Shown: in pieces, positions 42,977 through 52,472 of the stretch
Position numbering within the stretch: the first letter of the stretch is position 1
Layout: the number at the start of each line of letters is the position of its first letter
NCBI RefSeq assembly: GCF_001310085.1
Contig: NZ_CP012643.1
Span: 1,085,001 to 1,149,000 of the forward strand
DNA length: 64,000 nucleotides
Direction of reading: 5' to 3'
Source: Rufibacter tibetensis
GTDB lineage: Bacteria; Bacteroidota; Bacteroidia; Cytophagales; Hymenobacteraceae
The notes under the pieces: generated by a model
What the model saw: the letters and a program-made list of their open reading frames with translations, nothing else
What the model was told of the DNA's origin: nothing
The model's database searches: none
Made by a program: the position numbers and the translations under genes

Positions 42977-45319
42977 CTACATCTTGAACGGAGTGTCTTT
43001 GACGTAAACCCGGTAATCTTTCACCATTCCGGAGGTGTTTTTGTCTGATCTTGGCAGATACCGGAAGCCCTTTACAGTGACTGATTCTCCTAAATCAATG
43101 ACCAATTGGTGCGGGTGCTTTGGTTTTGCTGCGCCGTATTGGGTATGCCAGAAGGTAGATTCCTGCTGGTCATACACGCGGTCAGCAGCGTTGTTAGCTG
43201 AGGTTACTTCTTCGCTGTCGGCGTAAACTACTTTCCACTTCAGGCGCGAGATGGGGTTTCCTTTCTCATCCAATAATTCCAGTTCTGCTACAGAGGTAAA
43301 CGGTTCATCTGGTTTTTGCGCGCTCAAAGCTTCAAAGCAGAAATAACGTCCGGTTACAGCCTTGTCAAACTTGGCCTCTTGCCAGGCGCTTACCGCCGGG
43401 AACGAGCCCGTGTGCGCCGGATTCTCGCCAGCTAAGTCCAGCTGTTGTCCTTTGGACCGGTGCAGCAAAGATTCATCTGCCCGAAGCTGGTCCAATATAG
43501 GTTCTTTCAAGCCTGCAACGGTTACTGCCTCCGGCTGGTCCACGTCCAGTACGATGATCTCGTTCTTGCCTTTCTTGAGCCACACGCCCGGCACGAACAA
43601 CGTTTGTTGGGGACCGATTTTCCAAAAACGGCCCAAATTCTGGCCGTTTACCCACACCATGCCTTTGCCCCATTTGCTTACATCTAAGAAAGTATCGCCG
43701 GTTTGGTTCAGGTTGAATGTTCCCCGGTACCAAGCCGGTCCGGTTGCCGTTCCTTTTTTGAATTTGGCTTTCTTTTGGAAGTCATACTCCACCGGGAAAT
43801 TATAAACCAGCCAGTTCTTGAGTTCGGTTGTTTTCGTGCCGTTAGACACTTCCACCTTCTCTGTGATGCCTTTCCGGTCAATGATTGCCTTGCCATAGTT
43901 TACCCGGCCTGTAGCTTCCACCAAGATATCCATTTGCGCATCACCAGTAAAGGCGGGCAGTTTCAAGGCATTATCGCCTCTGCGGCGGTCCAGTTTTCCT
44001 ACTTGTTTTCCGTTCACGAATACCGTGGCCCAGTCATGCACATCTGTGATTTGCAGTCTCTGCCCGGAAGCCGAGGCAGGCACGGTAGTGCGGTACAGGA
44101 TGCGGCCCCACCCCTGGTCAAAGTTCTCCATGGGTTGAATCCGCTCGGTTTTGTTTGCTTTGGGTAAGTTCGAGAACAATTCGGCACTTTCATTTAACGC
44201 AAAAGCAGGAATTGAAATAATTGTCTTGGCGGCCGGAATCTCCCCTAAGGTCTCACCTTCCTGCAGGTAGTTCTTGAGCAAGTCACGTACCGCGAAGAAC
44301 TTTTCGGTGGTATTGCCTTGCTCACCTACAGGGGCATTGTAGTCATAGGAAGTGGCCATGGCCGAATAAGGAGGTGCATTGGCGCCACCCCACTGCCCAA
44401 ATGAAGTACCGCCGTGCGCCATGTACAAACTGAAGGAGATCTTGCGGTCCATCATGTCTTTCAGGCTCCCGATGAAGCTGCTCACTGAGCGGGTTTCGTG
44501 CGGGCGTCCCCAATGGTCAAACCAACCCGACCAGTACTCGCTGCACATGAGCGGCGCAGTTGGGTACATTTCTTGGAACGCCTTGAAGCTATTGTCTATG
44601 TTGGTGCCTGCTCCAAAGTTGAGCGTGGTGGCCACACCGTCTAGTTTGTACTTGTTGAAGTTAGAAGGCCAGTCACAGCGGAAAAGCTGCACCTTGTCAA
44701 ACCCAGCCTCACGCACCGCGTCACGGGTAGCTTCCATGTAGGCTTGCTCATTGCCGAAAGTGGCATACTCATTCTCCACCTGCACCATGATAATGTTCCC
44801 GCCATTCTGGATCTGCATGGGCGCTAACTGTTCGGCAGCCTCTTTCAGGAACAGCTTGGTACGGTCCATAAAATAAGGATCTTGCAGGGTTCGTACCTGT
44901 ACGTCTTCTTTTTTCAAAAGCCACCAGGGCAGACCACCCATGTCCCACTCTGCGCACACGTACGGACCAGGGCGCACAATGCAGTACATGCCGTTCTTCT
45001 GCACCAGTTTCACAAACTCTGCTACATCGTTCTGGCCTTTGAAGTCAAACTGGCCAGGCTGCTGCTCGTGCAGGTTCCAGAACAGGTAAATGCAGACGGT
45101 GTTCATGCCCATGGCTTTGCTCAGCTTGATGCGGTGCTCCCAGTATTCACGTGGAATACGCGGATAGTGCAGTTCTGCCGCCCTAATCACGAAGGGTTTG
45201 CCGTTGAGCAGGAATTCTTTGTTCCCAAGGGTAAAGGTACCGGGCTTGTCACCCAATTGTTGTGCCTGGCCAGTAAGGGTGAGCAGACAAAAGAGAAGTA
45301 AAACGTAAATATTTCGCAT
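42977..45319 (-). CDS. GH35 beta-galactosidase with C-terminal F5/8-type domain
   Basis: This exported 780-residue enzyme (signal peptide ending TGQAQ, about 20) removes terminal beta-galactose. The GH35 TIM barrel has the acid/base Glu184 in VQVENEYATFG and the nucleophile Glu261 in MCSEYWSGWFDHWG. Two beta-sandwich jelly rolls (about 380-600) follow. A C-terminal F5/8 type C (CBM32-like) domain (about 650-780, ending DLGESVTVKGFRYLPRSD) probably binds galactose. The open frame runs 57 bases further upstream to an alternative ATG at 45376, but ATG 45319 gives the signal peptide. It heads a minus-strand group and is divergent from the GH43 gene at 45775. Confidence 0.93.
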   Translation of the reverse strand: MRNIYVLLLFCLLTLTGQAQQLGDKPGTFTLGNKEFLLNGKPFVIRAAELHYPRIPREYWEHRIKLSKAMGMNTVCIYLFWNLHEQQPGQFDFKGQNDVAEFVKLVQKNGMYCIVRPGPYVCAEWDMGGLPWWLLKKEDVQVRTLQDPYFMDRTKLFLKEAAEQLAPMQIQNGGNIIMVQVENEYATFGNEQAYMEATRDAVREAGFDKVQLFRCDWPSNFNKYKLDGVATTLNFGAGTNIDNSFKAFQEMYPTAPLMCSEYWSGWFDHWGRPHETRSVSSFIGSLKDMMDRKISFSLYMAHGGTSFGQWGGANAPPYSAMATSYDYNAPVGEQGNTTEKFFAVRDLLKNYLQEGETLGEIPAAKTIISIPAFALNESAELFSNLPKANKTERIQPMENFDQGWGRILYRTTVPASASGQRLQITDVHDWATVFVNGKQVGKLDRRRGDNALKLPAFTGDAQMDILVEATGRVNYGKAIIDRKGITEKVEVSNGTKTTELKNWLVYNFPVEYDFQKKAKFKKGTATGPAWYRGTFNLNQTGDTFLDVSKWGKGMVWVNGQNLGRFWKIGPQQTLFVPGVWLKKGKNEIIVLDVDQPEAVTVAGLKEPILDQLRADESLLHRSKGQQLDLAGENPAHTGSFPAVSAWQEAKFDKAVTGRYFCFEALSAQKPDEPFTSVAELELLDEKGNPISRLKWKVVYADSEEVTSANNAADRVYDQQESTFWHTQYGAAKPKHPHQLVIDLGESVTVKGFRYLPRSDKNTSGMVKDYRVYVKDTPFKM

Positions 45320-45774
45320 GAATGGGTAAAGGAAAACTAAGCACAGAAGCGGTGATAGCATGGGTATTGCTTTCAAGGCAACTCATGACCTCTCCCGCTC
45401 ATGATTACAGAGCACGAGTTAGCTCTTTTTGGACATATTTTTTTCAAACTTCCATATAAACTGGCAAGCTGCGCATCAGACTCTTCAGAGCTACTTTTTT
45501 AAGCACCTCCAGAAAGTTGCTGTTTTTAGCATTTTTTCTTCATTATAGGTGTAAATCAACATTTGTACGCTCCTCTTTTGTCTAAAAAGCTACTAATGTA
45601 TACTCTAGTAGTTACACGGTTCTAACGCTTTACCAATAAACAAAGAATCTTTTACAGGTTCACTAGCCAGAAATACTACTAGTCGCTTATAGGCCGGTTT
45701 TCAAAAAGCAACACAAAAACAGGAACAGAGCAGGTGATACGCCTGACTTAACCCACAACTATTGATAAGATACT
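45320..45774. other. Divergent intergenic region between GH35 and GH43 genes
   Basis: No gene is visible in 455 bases. It must contain promoters for both directions. I found no exact TTTG / TAnnTTTG pair and no perfect LacI palindrome; a very weak similarity (TTCTAACGCTTTAC near 45616) is not convincing. Confidence 0.4.
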
Positions 45775-46776
45775 ATGAAAAACTATCTACTTGCTCTGCT
45801 TGGTTATTTTTTGCTTCCCTTACTGGGTATAGCCCAGCAAAGAGGCACTAATGAGATCAGAGAAAATGTCCCCCTAGATTCTATTATCATGAGTGATCCG
45901 TTCATTCTAGCAGACAAAAAAACCAACACGTACTACATGACCGGTACCGGAGGAATGCTGTGGGAAAGCAAGGACCTGAAATCCTGGAAAGGACCTTTTA
46001 AGGTGGCCAAAACAGACCCTAACTCCTGGATGGGCCCCAAACCGATGATCTGGGCCGCCGAGATCCATCCATATAAAAAAAAGTACTATTACTTCGCCAC
46101 CTTTACAAACCAAGCCGTTAAGATTGACACCGTACAAGGGAATGTGATAGAACGCCGCGCCAGCCATGTCTTGGTAAGCGACAAACCAAATGGGCCTTAC
46201 GCACCCATGAAAGACCCTACCTATTTGCCGGCTAATCAGCCTACTTTAGATGGAACTTTCTGGATTGATAAAGACGGCAAGCCTTACATGGTGTATTGCT
46301 ACGAGTGGTTGCAGAACCTGAATGGCACCATTGAAAAGATAGAGCTAAAACCTGATCTAAGTGGTACCATTGGCAAAGGGAAAGTGCTGTTCAGAGCCTT
46401 TGATTCTCCCTGGAGTCGTGACAAAGACAAGTCCGGCAAAGAAGGCCCCCACAAAGTAACAGACGGCCCTTACCTATTCAAAACCGGAACCGGACGGCTG
46501 GGAATGATATGGACCAGCTGGGTTCACGATGTATACACCCAGGGAGTAGCCTACTCTAAAAGCGGAACTCTGGACGGCCCCTGGATTCATGAAAAAGACC
46601 CCATCACCCCTCCTAATTACGGGCACGGCATGTTGTTCCATACCTTGCAAGGCAAACTGCTAATGTCAGTCCATAGCCACCGAAGTGTTAACGGCAGATA
46701 CCTCCGAATTCCCCGTTTATTTGAGGTAGATGTATCTGGTGATAAGTTGGTGGTAGGTAAATTATACAAACCCTGA
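45775..46776 (+). CDS. GH43-like glycosidase
   Basis: This exported 333-residue protein (signal peptide ending GIAQ, about 21) is a single GH43 propeller. The catalytic-base Asp is in SDPFILADKKTNTYYMTGTG, the Asp that tunes the acid is in WAAEIHPYKKKYYYFATF, and the acid Glu region is EGPHKVTDGPYLFKTG. The SDPFI beginning, with WESKDLKSW soon after, is typical of arabinanase/arabinofuranosidase clades of GH43. The gene starts a plus-strand run (GH43, DUF2264, GH16, DUF1080) that may be one transcript with internal gaps of 128-220 bases. Confidence 0.83.
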   Translation: MKNYLLALLGYFLLPLLGIAQQRGTNEIRENVPLDSIIMSDPFILADKKTNTYYMTGTGGMLWESKDLKSWKGPFKVAKTDPNSWMGPKPMIWAAEIHPYKKKYYYFATFTNQAVKIDTVQGNVIERRASHVLVSDKPNGPYAPMKDPTYLPANQPTLDGTFWIDKDGKPYMVYCYEWLQNLNGTIEKIELKPDLSGTIGKGKVLFRAFDSPWSRDKDKSGKEGPHKVTDGPYLFKTGTGRLGMIWTSWVHDVYTQGVAYSKSGTLDGPWIHEKDPITPPNYGHGMLFHTLQGKLLMSVHSHRSVNGRYLRIPRLFEVDVSGDKLVVGKLYKP

Positions 46777-46996
46777 GAAAGCATAAGAATGTAGTAGGCC
46801 TGATTTCTGGAAAGTAAAACCTGCCACTATAACCCTATTTGACGTGCTGTAATCCAAAAGTCAGTAGTAAGGACAACGGTAGGCAGGTACAGGCCATAAA
46901 CTGTTCATTTGGTATTCCACAGCATCATTTTAAGCTCACTGCTCCTCCTGAGAGCTGTTTATTTCTATCAATCGCTATTCCAATCTTTATTTCTAC

Positions 46997-49042
46997 ATGA
47001 AGTATTTCCCCAAAGCGCTTTTGTTATCTGCTTTTCTGCTCACGGGTAATCTGCTGAAGGCGCAGTCTGAGGCTAACCCGGTAAAGGCAGAGGCCGGCCA
47101 GAAAACCTTCCAGTTGGTCAATCCCGATTTTATGACCAGTCCGCACACGGGTATGACTAGGAAGCACTGGAAAGACGCGGCGCACTACCTGCTCACGGGG
47201 GCTTTCAGCTACGTGAAGACATTGGATGATCCTATGGTGTTTCCCAAGCAGCCGGGCAAGAGCTACCCGCGCGACGGCGTGCACACCAACACCGAAATGC
47301 TGGAAGGCCTCTGCCGTACCTTGTTCATGGCAGTTCCCCTGCTCAAAGAGAACCCTAATCTGGAGATCAACGGAATTAAAGTAGCGGAATACTACCGCCA
47401 TCAGCTGGTAAGATTAAGTGACCCTACCAGCCCCACGTACGTGAAGCCGCGATCGAGCAACGGAGGACCCAGCCAGATCCTGGTGGAGTTCGGCGGTTTG
47501 GCCGTATCGCTTTTCTATGTGCCGGAAGTTTTGTGGGCGCCGCTTACCCCCACGCAGAAAGAAACCCTTGCCAAGACCATGCTCAGCTACGGCGACGGAC
47601 CCACCATTGCCTCTAACTGGCGGTTCTTCAACATCTTCGTGATGAGTTTCTTCAAAGAGCAGGGCTACCGAGTAAATGAAAAGCTGATGCTGGAGTACGT
47701 AGACAAATCTTTAGAGCAGTACCGGGGCCAAGGCTGGTACAATGATAGCCCGGCCTATGACTACTACAGCATGTGGGCGTTTCAGATGTATGGACCGCTG
47801 TGGTCAGAGTTTTTCGGGAAGAAGCATTATCCGGAGTACGCCGCCAAGTTCATGGCGAATTTCAAAGAAGTGAATGACAACTACCCGTACCTGTTTGGGC
47901 GGGATGGGAAGATGATTATGTGGGGCCGCAGCATTGCTTACCGTTTCGCCGCCGCCGTTCCGTTCCCACTGATGGGCCTGGCCCAGGAGCCCGGCACCAA
48001 CTACGGCTGGATGCGCAGAATCGCCTCCGGGTCTATGCTGCAGTTCCTGCAGAACCCCGACTTCATGGCCCCTGATAACATTCCTACATTGGGCTTTTAC
48101 GGGGCCTTTGAACCCGCCGTACAGATCTACAGCGCCCGTGCCAGCGTATTCTGGATGGGCAAAGCTTTCCTGGGCTTGATTGTGCCCGAAGGCAACCCGT
48201 TCTGGACCGAGAAAGAAAATGAGGGTGCCTGGGAAAAAGAGCTGGACAAAGGAAAGGTCTACAACAAGTTTCAGGAAGGCTCCAAAATACTAATTACCGA
48301 TTACCCCAACATTGGAGCCGCCGAGGTGCGGGCCTGGTGCCATGAAACGGTCGCCAAAGACTGGCAATTGTTTCGGTCCACCGAGAACTACAACCGCCTT
48401 TCATACAACAGCGCATTCCCGTGGCAAGCCGATGGAAAAAACGGGGAAGTGGCGATGAACTACGTCTTCAAAAACAAGAAAAATGAATGGGAAGCCCTGC
48501 GGCTCTATACCTTTAAGAAGTTTGAAGACGGCATCTACTACCGCGATGTAGTACTGGAAACCAGCGACAATATCAAACTCAACCTGGCCGACATCACCCT
48601 GCCCAACGGCATCCTGAGGATAGACCGGAACATCAGCACCGAAGCTTCCCAAGTACGGCTGGGTCACTATGCCTTGCCCCAGAAGAACGGACCCATCAAA
48701 GAGCAATCAAGAAAAGTGAAAGGCCACCAGGTGCGGATTATTGATAATGGGGAGTATCAACTGGCAATGGTTTCGCTTACCGGGTGGGATGGAATGGAAA
48801 CTGTGAAGGCCACAGGATTGCACCCTGTCAGTCAGGAAAGTTCCGTGATCAACGCCACGGGTAGTTTCCAGCCGCAGCAACAAGCCGAGGTGTACGCTAC
48901 CCTGATGCTCTGGAAGAAATCTGGGGAGAAATGGACGGATGATGAGCTGGTGCCCGTGAAAAAGCTGGAACACTCCGCAAAGGACAAAACCGTTACCGTT
49001 GCCTTCAGGAAAGGCGAGAAGAAGTTGGTTCGTTTTGAGTAG
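46997..49042 (+). CDS. DUF2264 protein with C-terminal beta-sandwich (GH154-type candidate)
   Basis: This exported 681-residue protein (signal peptide ending LLKAQ) has a long (alpha/alpha)-barrel DUF2264 domain (about 45-420). Typical motifs are TNTEMLEGLCRTLFMAVPLL, TIASNWRFFNIFVMSFFKEQ, GWYNDSPAYDYYSMWAFQMY and MWGRSIAYRFAA. A beta-rich C-terminal domain (about 430-681) is an extension not seen in the shorter paralogue at 55675. I recall that CAZy assigns such proteins to GH154, with a beta-glucuronidase as characterised member; this would suit glucuronic-acid-capped galactan. The recollection should be checked. Confidence 0.82.
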   Translation: MKYFPKALLLSAFLLTGNLLKAQSEANPVKAEAGQKTFQLVNPDFMTSPHTGMTRKHWKDAAHYLLTGAFSYVKTLDDPMVFPKQPGKSYPRDGVHTNTEMLEGLCRTLFMAVPLLKENPNLEINGIKVAEYYRHQLVRLSDPTSPTYVKPRSSNGGPSQILVEFGGLAVSLFYVPEVLWAPLTPTQKETLAKTMLSYGDGPTIASNWRFFNIFVMSFFKEQGYRVNEKLMLEYVDKSLEQYRGQGWYNDSPAYDYYSMWAFQMYGPLWSEFFGKKHYPEYAAKFMANFKEVNDNYPYLFGRDGKMIMWGRSIAYRFAAAVPFPLMGLAQEPGTNYGWMRRIASGSMLQFLQNPDFMAPDNIPTLGFYGAFEPAVQIYSARASVFWMGKAFLGLIVPEGNPFWTEKENEGAWEKELDKGKVYNKFQEGSKILITDYPNIGAAEVRAWCHETVAKDWQLFRSTENYNRLSYNSAFPWQADGKNGEVAMNYVFKNKKNEWEALRLYTFKKFEDGIYYRDVVLETSDNIKLNLADITLPNGILRIDRNISTEASQVRLGHYALPQKNGPIKEQSRKVKGHQVRIIDNGEYQLAMVSLTGWDGMETVKATGLHPVSQESSVINATGSFQPQQQAEVYATLMLWKKSGEKWTDDELVPVKKLEHSAKDKTVTVAFRKGEKKLVRFE

Positions 49043-49170
49043 ATCTTTTGAAAGGACGTTTGCCAGATGCTTATTAAAGCAGCTTTTTACGGCCTTTTTC
49101 ACAAAAGGACAGCTAAAACAACCATACACCGCTTCCAAAGTTTTGCCTATAATCTTCAACACGAATCAAA

Positions 49171-50049
49171 ATGAGAATCAATACGCGGTGGGCACTTTTG
49201 GGGGTAGCAGTAGCGGGCCTTTTCTCCTGCAGTAAAAAGCAGTTTGCTTACCAACCCACCACGCTGCCCCCTGCCCAACTAGAAGGATATGCCTTGGTAT
49301 GGCATGATGAATTCAATACCAAGGGAAAACCCGATGCGGCCAGTTGGGACTATGAAAAAGGCTTTGTGCGAAACGAAGAGCTCCAGTGGTACCAACCCGA
49401 AAATGCCAACCTCGCCGACGGGGTTTTGGTGATTCACGGAAAGCGAGAAGAAGTGAAGAACCCGTTTTATGAGGAGGGTGCCAAAGATTGGAGACGAAAA
49501 CGTGAATACGCCCATTATACGGCGGCCAGTATCAACACCCGGGGCAAAAAAGAATTTCAGTACGGCATCATTGAGGTTAGAGCCAGAATTGACACCTCCC
49601 TGGGCATGTGGCCCGCCATCTGGACCCTAGGCGTGAGCAAACGCTGGCCGGCAAACGGAGAGGTAGACATCATGGAGTACTACCGGGCAGACGGCAAACC
49701 CGCCATTCTGGCCAACGCCGCCTGGGCAGATGAACAAATGAAAGCTGTTTGGGACAGTGAAAAAATTCCGTTCACGCACTTTCTGGAAAAGGATGCCGAT
49801 TGGGCCAACAAGTTCCACGTTTGGAAAATGGACTGGACCGAGGAATCCATCAAACTTTACTTGGATGATGAGTTATTGAACCAGATTGATCTGACCAAAA
49901 CGCTCAACGCCGATGGCTTCAATCCTTTCCATCAACCGCATTACATCTTACTAAATCTTGCCATAGGCGGAAATGGCGGCGACCCCTCCAATACTCCTTT
50001 CCCTAAAAAGTATGTGGTAGACTATGTGCGGGTCTATCAAAAGAAATAA
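49171..50049 (+). CDS. GH16-family endo-beta-glycanase, lipoprotein
   Basis: This 292-residue lipoprotein (signal peptide ending LFSC, Cys20) has a GH16 jelly-roll domain (about 40-292). The catalytic motif is NGEVDIMEYY, with Glu164 as nucleophile, Asp166 and Glu169 as acid/base. WHDEFN near the start and YVVDYVRVYQKK at the end are typical of the GH16_3 group. That group contains laminarinases and endo-beta-1,3-galactanases; the locus context favours galactanase. It lies between the DUF2264 and DUF1080 genes on the same strand. Confidence 0.92.
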   Translation: MRINTRWALLGVAVAGLFSCSKKQFAYQPTTLPPAQLEGYALVWHDEFNTKGKPDAASWDYEKGFVRNEELQWYQPENANLADGVLVIHGKREEVKNPFYEEGAKDWRRKREYAHYTAASINTRGKKEFQYGIIEVRARIDTSLGMWPAIWTLGVSKRWPANGEVDIMEYYRADGKPAILANAAWADEQMKAVWDSEKIPFTHFLEKDADWANKFHVWKMDWTEESIKLYLDDELLNQIDLTKTLNADGFNPFHQPHYILLNLAIGGNGGDPSNTPFPKKYVVDYVRVYQKK

Positions 50050-50207
50050 TGGGTAAGGGGCTGCTGGAATGGCAACGAGGGTCTCAGTTTGTAGGGGTGT
50101 GGTAAAGTTCATCATGAAACCTCTATCTTAGGATACCACAACCTGCTGTAGGAAAAGGAGCCTGCCAAATAATTAGTTTTAGAACGATGCCTCCAAAAAC
50201 CATAACC

Positions 50208-51002
50208 ATGAACTTCAAGACTATTCTGTTGGCCGTAGCGTTGCTGCCTGTTATTTCCTGTTCCTCTTCGTTCCACCAGAAAACAGGTGGGCAGAAAGAA
50301 TGGCAAACGCTTTTCAATGGCAAAGATCTGAAAGATTGGACTGTGAAGATTCACCACCATGAGGTGGGAGACAACTACGCACAGACCTTTAGGGTGAAAG
50401 ATGGTGTTTTGCAGGTGAACTATGATGATTATAAAACTTTTGATAACCGCTATGGGCATCTGTTTTACAAAAAGCCTTTTTCTTCCTTTCATCTAAAGTG
50501 GGAATACCGCTTTACCGATCAATGGTTGCAAGATGCCCCAAGCTACACGGTTAAGAACAGCGGCATCATGTTCCATTCTCAGAGCCCGGAATCCATCTTA
50601 AAAGAGCAGGACTGGCCAATCTCCGTGGAGTTTCAATTACTGGCAGGTCTGGGAGACGGAAAGCCGCGCCCTACGGGGAATATGTGTTCCCCGGGAACCG
50701 ATGTGGTGTATGAAGGCAAAATAGATCCGCGCCATTGTATCAATTCTTCCTCCAAAACATTTGAGTGGAACCAATGGGTAAAGGCTGAATTGATTGTGCT
50801 GGGTGACTCTTTAGTAAAGCATGTGATCAATGGTGATACAGTACTGCAATACACACAGCCCCAAATTGGAGGGGGCGTCGCCAATAACTATGACCCGGCC
50901 ATCAAGCAAGACGGGAAACCATTGACCCAAGGCTACATCGGACTACAGAGTGAAGGACAAGGAATTGAATTTAAGGATATCAAGATTAAGGAACTGAACT
51001 AG
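50208..51002 (+). CDS. DUF1080 (3-keto-disaccharide hydrolase type) lipoprotein
   Basis: This 264-residue lipoprotein (signal peptide ending PVISC, about Cys18) has one DUF1080 domain, a concanavalin-like jelly roll of the 3-keto-disaccharide hydrolase family. Family signatures are WQTLFNGKDLKDWTVK, NSGIMFHSQSPESI and GYIGLQSEGQGIEFKDIKIK. DUF1080 proteins are often encoded with glycan-degrading enzymes, and some cleave 3-keto-glycosides; its activity here is unknown. ATG 50208 is used rather than the ATG 21 bases upstream because it starts a proper signal peptide. A long hairpin abuts the stop codon. Confidence 0.85.
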   Translation: MNFKTILLAVALLPVISCSSSFHQKTGGQKEWQTLFNGKDLKDWTVKIHHHEVGDNYAQTFRVKDGVLQVNYDDYKTFDNRYGHLFYKKPFSSFHLKWEYRFTDQWLQDAPSYTVKNSGIMFHSQSPESILKEQDWPISVEFQLLAGLGDGKPRPTGNMCSPGTDVVYEGKIDPRHCINSSSKTFEWNQWVKAELIVLGDSLVKHVINGDTVLQYTQPQIGGGVANNYDPAIKQDGKPLTQGYIGLQSEGQGIEFKDIKIKELN

Positions 51003-51054
51003 AAACGCCTTGGAAGTTGAAACACAGATGGTGTTTTCAATTTCCAGGGCGTTT
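51003..51054. terminator. Long hairpin directly after the DUF1080 stop
   Basis: A stem of about 23 bp with one bulged base and one or two G-T pairs (outer arms AAACGCC / GGCGTTT) begins at the base after the stop codon. It lies between convergent genes and could stop both. Confidence 0.7.
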
Positions 51055-51203
51055 GATAACTGACAGTTTATTGGAGGAGCAAAGCTTTTTAAGAATGATT
51101 GAGTAAAACGCCCTCCTCTCGAAAATCACTAAGACTGAATCTTCTCCAATCTGAAGCCCGGTTGCAAATCAAGTATCTAGTAATGGCATAAGTGCACCAA
51201 ACC

Positions 51204-51238
51204 GTTTAGGGCTGATTTTCTAAAAACAAGATCTAAAC
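51204..51238. repeat. Dispersed intergenic hairpin element, copy near GH105
   Basis: Arms GTTTAG / CTAAAC enclose the inner stem TTTT / AAAA in ATTTTCTAAAAAC, the core shared by other copies in this window. It lies 13 bases past the GH105 stop and may act as its terminator. Confidence 0.5.
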
Positions 51239-51250
51239 AGATAAAGGTTT

Positions 51251-52402
51251 TCAATCAAGAAGACGATACATTTCAGAGGCGGCAAGAAGGAAAGCCCCTA
51301 CCCCAAAACCCGTGGTGGAATTAACGTCTACCACCTGACCAGGAATGGCTCTCTCCCCGATGGGTTGCACGTATCCTATTTTCCCGTTCGGCTGCAAGGC
51401 CGTGTTAGTTAAATAATGGTAGCCTTTGGCAGCCACAGGCAGATATACTTTCTTGCTCAGCAAACCATTGTTGATGCCCCAAAGGAAGCCATAGGTAAAG
51501 AAGGCGGTTCCGCTGGTTTCAGGGCCAGGGGCATGCGCCGGATCCAGCATGCTGCGGGTCCAATATCCTTCTGGCTGTTGCGCGCTGGCAACTGCGCTGG
51601 CCATGTCTTTGAACCGTTGTTCGTACTCTTTCCGGTGAGGGTCGTTTTTGGGCAAATCCTGCAAAACCTTGGCAAAACCGGCAAATACCCATCCATCGCC
51701 TCGAGCCCAGAAATCCTTCTTCCCGTTGGCACTTTTGTGTTTGGGGTACACGTACTTGGCATCACGGTAGTACAGTTTCTGCTCTGGGTCATACATGATG
51801 GAGTTGGAGTAGCTCAGGTACTCATGCAATTTCTCCAGGTATTGCTTGTTCCCGGTTACCTTGTACAGCTTCGTCATGACAGGCATGACCATATACAAGC
51901 CGTCGGCCCACCACCAGTAATCACTTTTGGGCGTGCTCATCTGGTACTCCATCACCTCGCGGGCACGGGCTATTTTCTTGTCATCCTTCGCGCCCTCCAT
52001 GCAGTACAGGTCAATGTAGGTCTGGAAACAGATCTGCCAATCCCCGAACAGCACATAGTCATCCTTTTCTCCGTAGCTGTATTTCCAATCAGCCTTGTTG
52101 GTTGATTTGGCTCCCATCCATTGGTTTTTCTCAGCCCAGGCCTCAGAGTATTTGCGGTAGGCTTCATTACGGGTGACTTTGTAAGCCTCCATGTTTCCGG
52201 TGTGGTAGGCGGCTACGTCCCAGAAAGCCCATCCGGGATTTGGGTTAGCTTGCTGCCAGTAAGTGTTGGCCCGGTTCAGTTGCCCAGCTACCTCTTTTTC
52301 AGATTTGGGCAAAAGAGGATGTTTAGGTTTCCCAATGGCAGCAACGGCCCAGGAGGCAAGCAACAAAAGGAGGAATGTACTTAAGGCTTTTTTCTGAATC
52401 AT
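51251..52402 (-). CDS. GH105/GH88-family unsaturated uronyl hydrolase
   Basis: This exported 383-residue enzyme (signal peptide in MIQKKALSTFLLLLLASW) has the (alpha/alpha)6 barrel of GH105. It removes a 4,5-unsaturated uronic acid from oligosaccharides made by polysaccharide lyases. The motif WWWADGLYMVMP places the catalytic Asp167, FWARGDGWVFAGFAKVL is the family core, and GVGAFLLAASEMYRLL is the standard C-terminus. The presence of GH105 implies that a lyase acts earlier; the BNR_4 gene next door is a candidate. Confidence 0.93.
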   Translation of the reverse strand: MIQKKALSTFLLLLLASWAVAAIGKPKHPLLPKSEKEVAGQLNRANTYWQQANPNPGWAFWDVAAYHTGNMEAYKVTRNEAYRKYSEAWAEKNQWMGAKSTNKADWKYSYGEKDDYVLFGDWQICFQTYIDLYCMEGAKDDKKIARAREVMEYQMSTPKSDYWWWADGLYMVMPVMTKLYKVTGNKQYLEKLHEYLSYSNSIMYDPEQKLYYRDAKYVYPKHKSANGKKDFWARGDGWVFAGFAKVLQDLPKNDPHRKEYEQRFKDMASAVASAQQPEGYWTRSMLDPAHAPGPETSGTAFFTYGFLWGINNGLLSKKVYLPVAAKGYHYLTNTALQPNGKIGYVQPIGERAIPGQVVDVNSTTGFGVGAFLLAASEMYRLLD

Positions 52403-52472
52403 AATCTCTTAAATGCGTGGAGGAACAAATCAATTTACTGGTACTTTGGGAAAAACAGGTTCAAAACAGCAG

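Noticed and set aside
45616..45629. A LacI-like site in the GH35-GH43 divergent spacer
   Set aside because: The match to TGnAAnCGnTTnCA is poor at both ends and no better than chance.
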